Assembly: GCA_910578425.1 (NCBI GenBank)
Contig: CAJTQX010000032.1
Span: 1-30,700, forward strand
Reading direction: 5' to 3'
Length of the DNA: 30,700 nt
DNA from: an uncultured Anaerotignum sp.
GTDB lineage: Bacteria; Bacillota; Clostridia; Lachnospirales; Anaerotignaceae
The notes under the pieces: model-generated
The model's input: the letters and a program-made list of their open reading frames with translations, nothing else
What the model was told of the DNA's origin: nothing
The model's database searches: none
In this document: positions 1 to 7,211 of the stretch, in pieces
Numbering within the stretch: the first letter of the stretch is position 1
Layout: each line of letters opens with the position of its first letter
Made by a program: the position numbers and the translations under genes

Positions 1-280
1 AAAGGGATGTGTGCGCGGAAACAACGATTGCCGTTGTCGCACAAACCTTGCCCAGTTCCTCAACCGCCATTGCGTAGGTCAGATAATCGCCGCCCGCGCC
101 GCCGTATTTCTTGGGGAAGGGGATTCCCAAAAAGCCGAAACGCGCCAGCTTTTCCACTGTTTCCACAGGGAAGCGTTCTTCTTCATCCAGCTCCTCCGCC
201 AGAGGCTTTACTTCTGTTTCAGCGAACTTTCTGTAAAGCTCTCTCAGCAGTACCTGCTCCTTTGAATATCCAAATTCCAT
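1..280 (-). CDS. Acyl-CoA dehydrogenase, N-terminal part (cut by window edge)
   Basis: The minus strand is open from an ATG at 280 to the window edge with no stop, giving 93 codons. The protein begins MEFGYSKEQ and continues with a helical stretch, then FGFLGIPFPKKYGGAGGDYLTY, and VEELGKVCATTA near residues 74-85. This is the N-terminal alpha-helical domain of the acyl-CoA dehydrogenase family, including the characteristic 'G..G...P..YGG.G.D' segment. Family members oxidise acyl-CoA thioesters to enoyl-CoA with FAD, passing electrons to ETF; in Clostridia the commonest are butyryl-CoA dehydrogenases. A GGAGGAA ribosome-binding site lies just upstream (about 288-294), fixing the start. The catalytic base and FAD-contact residues lie outside the window, so chain-length specificity cannot be judged. 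Confidence 0.88.
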   Translation of the reverse strand, partial: MEFGYSKEQVLLRELYRKFAETEVKPLAEELDEEERFPVETVEKLARFGFLGIPFPKKYGGAGGDYLTYAMAVEELGKVCATTAIVVSAHTSL

Positions 281-321
281 AAACCTGTTCCTCCTTCAAA
301 ATCTTTTTCAACGTCAAAACC

Positions 322-371
322 TTGAGGGCTTTGCCCTCAAACTCCCACAAGGGGGTAACCCCCTTGACCCT
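322..371. repeat. Paired palindrome repeat, copy 1
   Basis: Two perfect palindromes sit side by side. One is a TTGAGGG/CCCTCAA stem at 322-340. The other is a CAAGGGGG/CCCCCTTG stem at 348-366. They are joined by the linker ACTCCCA and followed by GACCCT. The same layout (palindrome, xCTCC-type linker, palindrome, GACCC) recurs at 434-371, 597-528, 7155-7200, 16017-16066 and 16152-16101 with different palindrome sequences. No coding potential is seen here. Confidence 0.75.
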
Positions 372-557
372 ATTTCCCGCCGCGTATCCACGCGTCGGCA
401 GATGGGCTATGGGATAACATCCCTTGCAGGAGTATCGGGACAGTGCCCCTATATTCCTTATCTTTTGCCTATGGCTCTCCGGACTCCATCCCTGTCCCCC
501 GCCGCATATCTATGCGGCGGCAGAAGGGTCAGGGGACAACGTCCCTTGCAGGGGTAT
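368..557. repeat. Two diverged 67-bp direct repeat units with conserved hairpins
   Basis: Positions 368-434 and 491-557 align without gaps over 67 bp, with 53 identical positions by hand count. Each unit carries a GC-rich stem (CCGCCGCAT/ATGCGGCGG in the second unit) and a GGGAC/GTCCC-type stem. Between units the second stem changes from GGGAT/ATCCC to GGGAC/GTCCC, and an A-T pair in the first stem changes to G-C; both preserve pairing. One A-G mismatch exists in the first unit. These compensatory changes suggest that the folded form, in RNA or as DNA cruciform, has been kept. The stretch lies between the thpR stop and the acyl-CoA dehydrogenase start and holds no gene I can support. Confidence 0.75.
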
Positions 558-597
558 GGGGACAGCGTCCCTTGCAGGGGTATGGGGACAGCGTCCC
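541..597. repeat. 26-bp exact tandem repeat with hairpins
   Basis: A 26-bp unit starting GTCCCTTGCAGGGGTATGGG is present twice without change (541-566 and 567-592), with a partial third copy to 597. Each junction forms a GGGGAC..GTCCC hairpin. The array begins ten bases after the thpR stop codon, so in the thpR transcript it forms a run of hairpins. No long U-tract follows, so it is not a classical terminator. Confidence 0.8.
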
Positions 598-605
598 CAT
601 GCTCT

Positions 606-1154
606 TTATCTTTTTCCTAACTCCTGCCGGAACAGCGGCTCATAAACCAGCTTCGGCCCTTTGCGCACACTTTCCATCAGCGAGATTTTTCGCACCTCGA
701 CCGTCATTGGCTGTACCACAACCGCTTTCTGCACGTCCGCAAAGCTCCTCTGCGGCTCCACCTCGCGCCCCAGCGTAATATGCGGGCTCAGCCCTTTTTT
801 CTCCCGCGCAAACCCCTGTTGTTCCAACGCTTTTTCCAACGTGGAAAACAGCCTTTGCAACGGCTGGCTTTTCTCCAGCCCTGCCCAGAGTATCCCTCTG
901 CTGCCGCGTGGGAAAAAACCAACCTGCCCCAGCGTCAGCCGAAACGGCCTGTTCCGCAGTGCCGCTTCATACATCGCATCCTGCAAATATTCCAAATCGC
1001 TTTCTTCAACCTCGCCCAGGAAATGCAGCGTCAAATGCAGGTTATCCACAGGTGTAAAATTCCCCCTGCGGCAAAGCCCCTGCGCCTCTGTCTGCACCGA
1101 TTGCAGATATTCCCGCACGTCCCGCTCCAATTCTATCGCAATAAACGTCCGCAT
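606..1154 (-). CDS. thpR: RNA 2',3'-cyclic phosphodiesterase (LigT/ThpR family)
   Basis: This 182-residue protein has the two HxTx motifs that define the 2H phosphoesterase superfamily: HLTL at residues 40-43 and HITL at 125-128. Length and the opening MRTFIAIEL are typical of the LigT/ThpR family, whose members hydrolyse RNA 2',3'-cyclic phosphates to 2'-phosphates in the cytoplasm. The physiological substrate is unsettled. Its ATG overlaps the transketolase stop codon (TGATG at 1156-1152), so translation is probably coupled. It is the last gene of the tal-tkt-thpR operon and is followed immediately by a dense block of hairpin repeats. Family assignment is firm; the link to sugar metabolism is only positional. 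Confidence 0.93.
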   Translation of the reverse strand: MRTFIAIELERDVREYLQSVQTEAQGLCRRGNFTPVDNLHLTLHFLGEVEESDLEYLQDAMYEAALRNRPFRLTLGQVGFFPRGSRGILWAGLEKSQPLQRLFSTLEKALEQQGFAREKKGLSPHITLGREVEPQRSFADVQKAVVVQPMTVEVRKISLMESVRKGPKLVYEPLFRQELGKR

Positions 1155-3136
1155 CAGCGTTTCACCAGGGTCAGAGCCTTTTCTACAACATGCTCCACTG
1201 TAAAACCAAATTCCTTAAACAGCTCGCCAGCCGGAGCAGAAGCCCCAAAGCCGTTCATACAGATGATATCGCCGTCCAAACCGACATATTTGTGCCAGCC
1301 GAAATCAGCCGCCGCCTCAACCGCCAGCCTTGCGCGGACATTCTTCGGCATTACGCTCTCTTTATACGCCGCGTCCTGTTCCTCAAACAGCTCCCAGCAG
1401 GGCATACTGATCACGCGTGCCTTTACGCCTTTTTCTGCCAGCGCATCATACGCCTTGTAAATCAGTTCCGTTTCAGAGCCGCTTGCCATCAGCAGAATAT
1501 CCGGCGTACCCTCACAGTCGCGGAGGATATATGCTCCCTTCAGCGCGCCCTTGTCTGTGCCTTCCAGCGCGGGCAGGTTCTGGCGGGACAAAATCAATCC
1601 CGTTGGCGTGTTTTCGCTTGTCAGTGCGGTATACCAGCCTGCTGCCGTTTCCCTTGTGTCGCAGGGGCGGAATACCCTGTAATTCGGCAGGCTGCGCAGC
1701 ATTGCCAGCTGTTCAATGGGCTGGTGGGTCGGACCATCTTCGCCCACGCCGATGCTGTCATGCGTCAGGATACTGATGACGGGCAGCCCCATCAAAGCCT
1801 GCATACGCAGACCAGCTTTCATATAATCCGCGAATACAAAGAATCCCGCGATATACGGACGCACGCCGCCATGCACCGCCATGCCGTTTGCCATTGCCGT
1901 CATGGCAAATTCGCGGATACCGAAATGCAGGTTGGAGCCCGCAGGGTCTTCCTTGCTGTAATATGCCCGTTCCTTCATTACGGATTTATTGGAGGGCGCA
2001 AGGTCGGCAGAGCCGCCGAACAGATTCGGAACGGCCTTTGCCGCTTTCTGCAATACCTTTTCGGAAGTCGCGCGCGTTGCAATATTTCCTTCGTCCTTCC
2101 AGAATTCCTCATCATCCAGCAAAGCTGCCGCAGGGTTTCCATGATACCAAAGGTCATACTCTTTCGCAAGCTCAGGATATTTCCCGTTATACGCCTCAAA
2201 CAGTGCGTTCCATTCCGCTTCTGCCTTTTCGCCCGCCGCAATGACCTCAGCCATATGCGCCTTTACCTCATCCGGCACAAAGAACGCCTCCGTATGCTCC
2301 CAGCCAAGGTTTTGTTTTGCCAGCTTGATTTCTTCCTCGCCCAGAGGCTCGCCATGCGCGGACGCCTTGCCCTGCTTGTTGGGCGCGCCATAACCAATCT
2401 GCGTATCAATCTGAATCAGGGAAGGCTTGTCTGTTTTCTTTGCCGCCGCAATCGCTGCCGCAATGGCGTCAGGGTCGTTGCCGTCCGTAACCTCCGCAAC
2501 GTCCCAGCCATAAGCCTCAAAGCGTTTCATCACATTCTCTGTGAACGCAACGTCTGTGCTTCCCTCAATGGTGATATGGTTGCAGTCATAAAGCAGAATC
2601 AGCTTGGAAAGCCCCATTGTTCCCGCAAGGGACGCCGCCTCAGACGCAACGCCTTCCTGCAAACAGCCATCGCCGCAAAGCACATATGTGTAGTGGTCTA
2701 CTACTTTATACTCCGGCGTATTGAATTTCGCCGCCAGGTGGCTTTCTGCCAAAGCCATGCCAACCGCGTTGGCAATTCCCTGCCCCAAAGGGCCCGTTGT
2801 TGTTTCAATGCCCGCCGTATGTTTATATTCGGGGTGGCCGGGCGTCAGGGATTTATGCTGGCGGAAATTCTGCAAATCCTCAATTTTCAGACCATATCCA
2901 AATACATGCAGCAGAGAATACAGCAGCGCGGAACCATGCCCCGCAGAAAGAACAAATCTGTCCCTGTTATCCCAGTTCGGATTTTTCGGATTTGCTTTCA
3001 TTTCCTTTGCCCAAAGCGCGTAAGCCGCCGGAGCCGCGCCAAGCGGCAGGCCGGGATGCCCGCTGTTTGCCTTCTGGATTGCCTCCGCAGAAAGGAAACG
3101 AAGGGTATTGATGGTAAGCATATCAATTTTATTCAT
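1154..3136 (-). CDS. tkt: Transketolase
   Basis: A full-length 660-residue thiamine-diphosphate enzyme. Visible hallmarks are NSGHPG at residues 25-30, GHGS at 66-69, the ThDP/Mg motif beginning GDGCLQEG at 155-162 and ending in DCN near 184-186, the catalytic Glu in HFGIREFAM at 404-412, and EDGPTHQP at 466-473. It transfers two-carbon ketol units between sugar phosphates in the non-oxidative pentose phosphate pathway. The gene starts 20 nt after the transaldolase stop, with a GGAGGT ribosome-binding site six bases before the ATG, and its stop overlaps thpR. Both transketolase and transaldolase are therefore made from one transcript. There is no truncation or unusual residue. Confidence 0.97.
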   Translation of the reverse strand: MNKIDMLTINTLRFLSAEAIQKANSGHPGLPLGAAPAAYALWAKEMKANPKNPNWDNRDRFVLSAGHGSALLYSLLHVFGYGLKIEDLQNFRQHKSLTPGHPEYKHTAGIETTTGPLGQGIANAVGMALAESHLAAKFNTPEYKVVDHYTYVLCGDGCLQEGVASEAASLAGTMGLSKLILLYDCNHITIEGSTDVAFTENVMKRFEAYGWDVAEVTDGNDPDAIAAAIAAAKKTDKPSLIQIDTQIGYGAPNKQGKASAHGEPLGEEEIKLAKQNLGWEHTEAFFVPDEVKAHMAEVIAAGEKAEAEWNALFEAYNGKYPELAKEYDLWYHGNPAAALLDDEEFWKDEGNIATRATSEKVLQKAAKAVPNLFGGSADLAPSNKSVMKERAYYSKEDPAGSNLHFGIREFAMTAMANGMAVHGGVRPYIAGFFVFADYMKAGLRMQALMGLPVISILTHDSIGVGEDGPTHQPIEQLAMLRSLPNYRVFRPCDTRETAAGWYTALTSENTPTGLILSRQNLPALEGTDKGALKGAYILRDCEGTPDILLMASGSETELIYKAYDALAEKGVKARVISMPCWELFEEQDAAYKESVMPKNVRARLAVEAAADFGWHKYVGLDGDIICMNGFGASAPAGELFKEFGFTVEHVVEKALTLVKR

Positions 3137-3156
3137 GTTTTTACCTCCGGAATGGT

Positions 3157-3804
3157 TTACTTCTTAGGTACGCTTTCCCAGTCTTTCAGGAATTTCTCAA
3201 TGCCGATATCTGTCAGAGGATGTTTCGCCATCTGAATCAATACATTGTAAGGAATCGTCGCAATATCGCAGCCTGCCCTTGCCGCGTCGATCACATGCAG
3301 GGGGTTGCGGATAGAAGCCGCGATGATTTCCGTTTCGATGCCGTGAATGCCAAAAATATCCACAATTTCCTCAATCAGGTTCATTCCGACAGAACCAACA
3401 TCGTCCACCCTGCCAAGGAAGGGGCTGACATATGTCGCACCCGCGCGCGCCGCCATCAGAGCCTGTGTCGCGGAGAAAATCAGCGTCACATTCGTGTGAA
3501 TGCCCTCTGCGGAAAGAATCTTAACCGCTTTCAGGCCTTCCAGCGTCATAGGGATTTTGATAACGATATTTTTGTGAATCTTCACCAGTTCTCTGGCTTC
3601 TTTCACCATGCCCTCATGCTCCAGGCTGATAACCTCCGCGCTGATCGGCCCGTCCACGATGGTGGTGATCTCCTTCACCACTTCTTCAAAGTTTCTGCCT
3701 TCCTTTGCGATGAGAGAAGGGTTTGTCGTAACCCCGCAGATCACACCAAGGTCATTTGCCTCGCGGATCTGGTCAACATTTGCTGTGTCAATAAACATTT
3801 TCAT
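3157..3804 (-). CDS. tal: Transaldolase, small TalC/fructose-6-phosphate aldolase type
   Basis: The 215-residue protein begins MKMFIDTANVDQI and contains GVTTNPSLIAKEG at residues 24-36. The Schiff-base lysine lies in VIKIPMT (K83). This is the short TalC/MipB transaldolase subfamily, which also includes fructose-6-phosphate aldolases. It exchanges dihydroxyacetone units between sedoheptulose-7-P, glyceraldehyde-3-P, erythrose-4-P and fructose-6-P. The neighbouring transketolase supports transaldolase rather than aldolase as the main role, though sequence alone does not settle it. An AGGAG site seven bases upstream supports the ATG at 3804. It is first in the operon, behind a near-consensus promoter at 3938-3966. 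Confidence 0.93.
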   Translation of the reverse strand: MKMFIDTANVDQIREANDLGVICGVTTNPSLIAKEGRNFEEVVKEITTIVDGPISAEVISLEHEGMVKEARELVKIHKNIVIKIPMTLEGLKAVKILSAEGIHTNVTLIFSATQALMAARAGATYVSPFLGRVDDVGSVGMNLIEEIVDIFGIHGIETEIIAASIRNPLHVIDAARAGCDIATIPYNVLIQMAKHPLTDIGIEKFLKDWESVPKK

Positions 3805-3937
3805 AGTGCTTTCTCCTTCTTTCCTCTATACTTCTGTCCGGTTGCCTGTCCCGCGCGGAAACCCCTGCGGAATGAAGCCGCGCCGCCGGAAACGCCGGTA
3901 AAAAACGTCTCCCCGCCGCTGTACTTCCCTGCCTTTT

Positions 3938-3966
3938 ATTTTAAGCTAAAGCAGGGGTAAAAGCAA
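3938..3966 (-). promoter_or_regulatory. SigA-type promoter of the tal-tkt-thpR operon
   Basis: On the minus strand TTGCTT (3966-3961) and TAAAAT (3943-3938) are separated by exactly 17 bp. This leaves an untranslated leader of roughly 125 nt before tal. No riboswitch class was recognised in the leader. Confidence 0.65.
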
Positions 3967-3991
3967 TGCCTTTCTGATTTTTTTGTACTGT

Positions 3992-4016
3992 AAAAAAAAC
4001 GGCGTTCGCGCTTTTT
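3992..4016 (-). terminator. Weak hairpin plus T8 run, possible terminator
   Basis: Reading the minus strand, AAAAAGCG, a CGAA loop and CGCCG are followed by eight T residues (complement of 3992-3999). The stem is short. It would end the transcript of the 4116-7110 paralog cluster, together with the longer inverted repeat at 4029-4113. Confidence 0.35.
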
Positions 4017-4028
4017 CCTGTCAATAGA

Positions 4029-4113
4029 ACCTGTTTCGCATCTTTTGGAACGGCGGCTTTCCCAGCCTTTTACTGTCAGACAAATTCGGCATTCCCCAAG
4101 ATACGAAACAGGT
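4029..4113. repeat. 85-bp element with 20-bp terminal inverted repeats
   Basis: The arms 4029-4048 and 4094-4113 match as inverted repeats at 17 of 20 positions (outer sequence ACCTGTTTCG), enclosing 45 bp. It begins two bases beyond the stop codon of the gene ending at 4116. It could be a large transcript-end hairpin or a small non-autonomous (MITE-like) element. No flanking target duplication is obvious, and no second copy is seen in the window. Confidence 0.6.
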
Positions 4114-4115
4114 AC

Positions 4116-5099
4116 TTATTCTATGGTGAGCTTCTGCTCATTCAAATCTGCTCCCTCAACGGCTTTCCTGACGATATATCTTCCCGTTTTGGCGTCCAGC
4201 GTCCCCTTCTGCACAAGGTAAGTATATTTTGCGCCGTCGCCGTCCTCCGCTTTGAAGAAAAATGCAATGTCGCAGCCCTCCTCCAGCAAAATCGGTTCCT
4301 GTATCCTGCCGTAATATTTCGGATTTTGGCGCGGTATTGCCTCAGGGTCGATTGCAGCGCGTTCCATCGGCACAGTCTGGACCGTTTTCCCATCTTTCTG
4401 TATCTCCAGCATGCAATCCTGCAAAGCTGCCTCCTTATACGGGAAATCTGCTTCTACCTCCATCGTCCCCATCAAGGTATCCTCTCCGTCCTCTATATCA
4501 TGGGAAAACTCTTTCCACCGCCCTGCAAATTCCGGCATTGTCATGCTTTCTGTGACTTCCATTTCACCCAGTGTCTGCCGCTTTTCGCTGTTGCCCATTC
4601 TCAGGCTTACATTCGCATAAACCCACCTGCACATCGGCAGCTCCGCTTCCGCCCGCAAAACCCCGTTTTCGTCAAATACGCCGGGAACTTCAAACTCCTC
4701 TATGGAATCCCTGCAAACATAAAACGTTCCCTCCATGCCATCAGTATATTCCTTCGGGTAAGCAGACAATGACAGACGCATCGTCCCCGTTTTGTGGTTC
4801 ACGCCAATGACCTGCATACTGTGTGAAATCAGAATGTACTCCCTTCTTTGCTCCATCTCTTCCGCCACATTGTATACATAATCCATTGTTTCCCCTGCCA
4901 GCCTGCTCATTGTCAGCTCCGTTTCGGTCGCCCTCCTCTCGAGCCGCACCACCGCGTCCCACAGCCTGCGTTCCGCCGCATTGTTTACCACAACCGCCAA
5001 AGACAGCACGGCAAGCAGCACCAGCACCATGCAACTGTAAAATTCCAGACGTGTCACAGTTCCCCCTGTATTGCGTTCCTTCTTTTTCTTCTCCTCCAT
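4116..5099 (-). CDS. Single-pass membrane protein of unknown function, paralog A
   Basis: The 327-residue product starts with a charged cytoplasmic tail (MEEKKKKERN), the motif TGGTVTRLEFY at residues 11-21 and one hydrophobic segment (about 20-38). A helical stretch (about 40-90) and a large, probably extracytoplasmic, beta-rich region follow. The latter contains YPKEYTDGMEGTFYV at 113-127 and ends DGAKYTYLVQ...KLTIE. I do not recognise a named family. The genes at 5111-6115 and 6148-7110 share the same architecture and motifs, so this is one of three tandem paralogs. It starts 11 nt after the stop of its neighbour, with a GGGGGAG ribosome-binding site. No enzyme motif, lipobox or sortase signal is visible. 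Confidence 0.8.
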   Translation of the reverse strand: MEEKKKKERNTGGTVTRLEFYSCMVLVLLAVLSLAVVVNNAAERRLWDAVVRLERRATETELTMSRLAGETMDYVYNVAEEMEQRREYILISHSMQVIGVNHKTGTMRLSLSAYPKEYTDGMEGTFYVCRDSIEEFEVPGVFDENGVLRAEAELPMCRWVYANVSLRMGNSEKRQTLGEMEVTESMTMPEFAGRWKEFSHDIEDGEDTLMGTMEVEADFPYKEAALQDCMLEIQKDGKTVQTVPMERAAIDPEAIPRQNPKYYGRIQEPILLEEGCDIAFFFKAEDGDGAKYTYLVQKGTLDAKTGRYIVRKAVEGADLNEQKLTIE

Positions 5100-5110
5100 A
5101 CCGCTCCCCC

Positions 5111-6115
5111 TTATTCAATCGTCAGCCGGCTGTTGCCCTCTTGCTCGGGATATCCGAATTCTATGGTCTTCGGACCTTTCTCTTCTATGTCCTTCGGACC
5201 TTCCTCTGTCATTACCCATTCCTGCACAAGATATCTATACACCGCGCCGCTGTCGTCCTGCATCCGGAATACAAGAGAAATACGCTGTCCGTGTTTCACC
5301 CTGACAGCCCTGCCCTCTTTTTCGTCCCAGTAACGCCATTCCTCACCCCCGCCGTACATTGCTTTTTTCAGGGGCACCGTTCCAACTTTCCTGCCGTCTG
5401 TCTGTATCTCCAATTCCCCGTCGCCCGGCAAAAACCCGGAGCGGCGCAGGTGGTCGGAGCAATATACACTTACCTCTATGCCATTTGCAGTAAAATTCGC
5501 CCCTTCCTTGTCATATTCTCGCATGGAAAATCCAGAAAACCCATCAAACTATGGTGTAATCTCTTCCTCCACGTTGTTCAAATCGTTCAGAACCTGTATT
5601 TTTGTCGTACCATTTTCCTTCAAAATCGCCGTTGCGGAAACCTTCCCGCAAATCGGCAGTTCCGTTTCTGCCCGCAGAATCCTGTTTTCGTCAAACAATC
5701 CCTGTAAGACGATACGCTCCCCATCATCACAGGTAACATAAAACGCCCCTTCCATGCCGTTCCGGTACTCCTTCGGCGTAGCCTGAATTGCCAGCCGGAA
5801 TGTGCCCGCCTTCCTGTTTATGCCTGCAATTTCCATTCCAGGATTCCAAAACGGGCTGTCCCGCTCCTCTCTGATTTTGTCGGGAACCGCCTCAATTTCG
5901 TGGTTAACGTCATTCCATAGGGCGTCAATCTCGTGCGTGACGCCCCGTTTCACATCGTATATTCCCCTGTTCATATCCTGATTTATCTGCCCGCTTCGCC
6001 AAAGTATCAGCGAAGCAAGCACCATAAAACAGATGTAAAACTCTATTCGCGTCACATAGCCGCCCGTTCTGCGAAAATCCTCCCGCTCCTGTTCCTTTTT
6101 CTCCTGTTCATCCAT
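5111..6115 (-). pseudogene. Paralog B: membrane protein gene interrupted by an in-frame TAG
   Basis: Two open segments, 5549-6115 (188 codons before the stop) and 5111-5548, lie in the same frame and are separated only by TAG at 5551-5549. Read together they give one protein with the family architecture: RRTGGYVTRIEFY, one membrane segment near residues 25-40, TPKEYRNGMEGAFYV, then DSGAVYRYLVQ and a C-terminal RLTIE. At the break the sequence reads ITP-stop-FDGFSGFS. Paralogs A and C have MPEFAG and VPEFSG there, so the stop sits on a conserved Glu codon and differs from GAG by one base. The rest of the frame is intact. A strong GGGGAGG ribosome-binding site precedes the ATG. It may be a recent nonsense mutation, a sequencing error, or a leaky amber codon. 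A separate start at 5524 for the C-terminal half is unlikely, because no membrane anchor would be made. Confidence 0.8.
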
Positions 6116-6147
6116 CTCGTCCTCCCCTTTCTGAAACCATAAGAACC

Positions 6148-7110
6148 TTATGCAATCGTCAGCCGTCCGTTCTTCAGAAGCTCCATGCCCCAGCCTTCTG
6201 GCTGTCTCCCCTCAAGCCCGTCCTTCGTCACAGTATACTGTTCCGCAAGGTATCTGTAAGTCGCGCCATCATTATCCGTAATTTTGAAAAGAACAGAAAG
6301 CGTCTGACCCTCTTTCAGTTCAAATTTTTCCGTCTGTTCTGTCTGAAAATTCCATTCCCGCCTTCCAAGAAGTTCTTTTTCTGCCCGCATCGTCTGAACT
6401 GTTTTCCCGTCAACCTGCAGTTCTGCCTCTCCTTCGCCAAACGAAAGGTCTTTTGCGCCCTCCGCAGATACATCTATGGAAATCACGCCATCACGCAGCA
6501 GCCAGTCCTTTTTCGGCATAAGGCTGAAGCTTCGCAATCCTCCGGAAAATTCAGGGACAAGCCCGTAATCCATCTGCGCATTGATTTTCCCAAAATCCTG
6601 TACTTTTTCCTCTCCGTCACTCTTCAAAGCAGCCGAAACAGACACTGTTTCACAAAACGGCAGTTCCAGCTCCGCCTGTAGCCTCCTGCCCTCTCCAAAT
6701 GCGGCAGGTACGGCAACCGGCTCTCCGGAATCACAGGAAACAAAAAATGTCACCCCCATACCTTCATGGTATTCCTTTGGCGTTGCTCCCAGTTGCAGCA
6801 GGAAAGTCTGTGCTTTCCTGTCCACTTCTGTAATAAACAGCCTCCTGTCTGAAAACATGCTTTCATTTTCCAGCATAATCTTGTCGGGGATCGTCATGAT
6901 TTCGCGGTTGATATCCTCCCAACTATTTTCAATCGTGCCTATGATTTCTTTCTTATCAAAAATCATTTTGAATTCCATTCTCCGTTGAATACTCCAATTC
7001 GTTGTAACTATCAACGCAATAAGCACCATAAAGCAGGCATAGAACTCCAAACGTGTCACATTGCCGCCCGTTCTGCGGGAATCCTCCTGTTTCCTCTCCT
7101 TCTCGTCCAT
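6148..7110 (-). CDS. Single-pass membrane protein of unknown function, paralog C
   Basis: The 320-residue product has a charged N-terminus (MDEKERKQEDSRR), the motif TGGNVTRLEFYACFMVL at residues 14-30 leading into one membrane helix (about 22-38), a predicted helical linker (40-85) and a beta-rich outer region. The outer region has TPKEYHEGM at 110-118, VPEFSGG, DNDGATYRYLAEQ and a final GRLTIA. It is the first gene of the three-paralog cluster. The 23 bases leading into its ATG, including the GGGGAGG site, are the same as those before paralog B, which shows that the duplication included the translation signal. No promoter was found in the 100 bp after thrC, so it may be read from the thrC promoter through the hairpins at 7155-7200. 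Function unknown. Confidence 0.82.
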   Translation of the reverse strand: MDEKERKQEDSRRTGGNVTRLEFYACFMVLIALIVTTNWSIQRRMEFKMIFDKKEIIGTIENSWEDINREIMTIPDKIMLENESMFSDRRLFITEVDRKAQTFLLQLGATPKEYHEGMGVTFFVSCDSGEPVAVPAAFGEGRRLQAELELPFCETVSVSAALKSDGEEKVQDFGKINAQMDYGLVPEFSGGLRSFSLMPKKDWLLRDGVISIDVSAEGAKDLSFGEGEAELQVDGKTVQTMRAEKELLGRREWNFQTEQTEKFELKEGQTLSVLFKITDNDGATYRYLAEQYTVTKDGLEGRQPEGWGMELLKNGRLTIA

Positions 7111-7154
7111 CTCGTCCTCCCCTTTCTGAAAACCTCAAACACCCACAGTCAGGT

Positions 7155-7200
7155 CGAGGGCATGATGCCCTCGCAGGGGGTTTGGGGAACAGAGTCCCCC
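7155..7200. repeat. Paired palindrome repeat between thrC and paralog C
   Basis: A 19-bp perfect palindrome with CGAGGGCAT/ATGCCCTCG arms (7155-7173) is followed by a CAGGGGGTTT linker and a GGGGA/TCCCC stem (7184-7199). The layout matches the repeats at 528-597 and 16017-16066. It lies 12 bases beyond the thrC stop. It could attenuate read-through into the membrane-protein cluster, but no U-tract is present. Confidence 0.7.
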
Positions 7201-7211
7201 AATTCTCCCTC

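Noticed and set aside
300..600. CRISPR array
   Set aside because: The repeats are palindromic, adjacent or diverged, without regular unique spacers, and no cas gene is present.
1190..3235. A 681-codon plus-strand frame opposite transketolase
   Set aside because: It overlaps a complete transketolase gene and runs into transaldolase. Its composition (Arg, Cys and His rich) is typical of an antisense shadow.
5111..5524. The C-terminal half of paralog B as an independent gene starting at 5524
   Set aside because: It is in the same frame as the upstream half, lacks a ribosome-binding site and would have no membrane anchor. An interrupted gene is the better reading.
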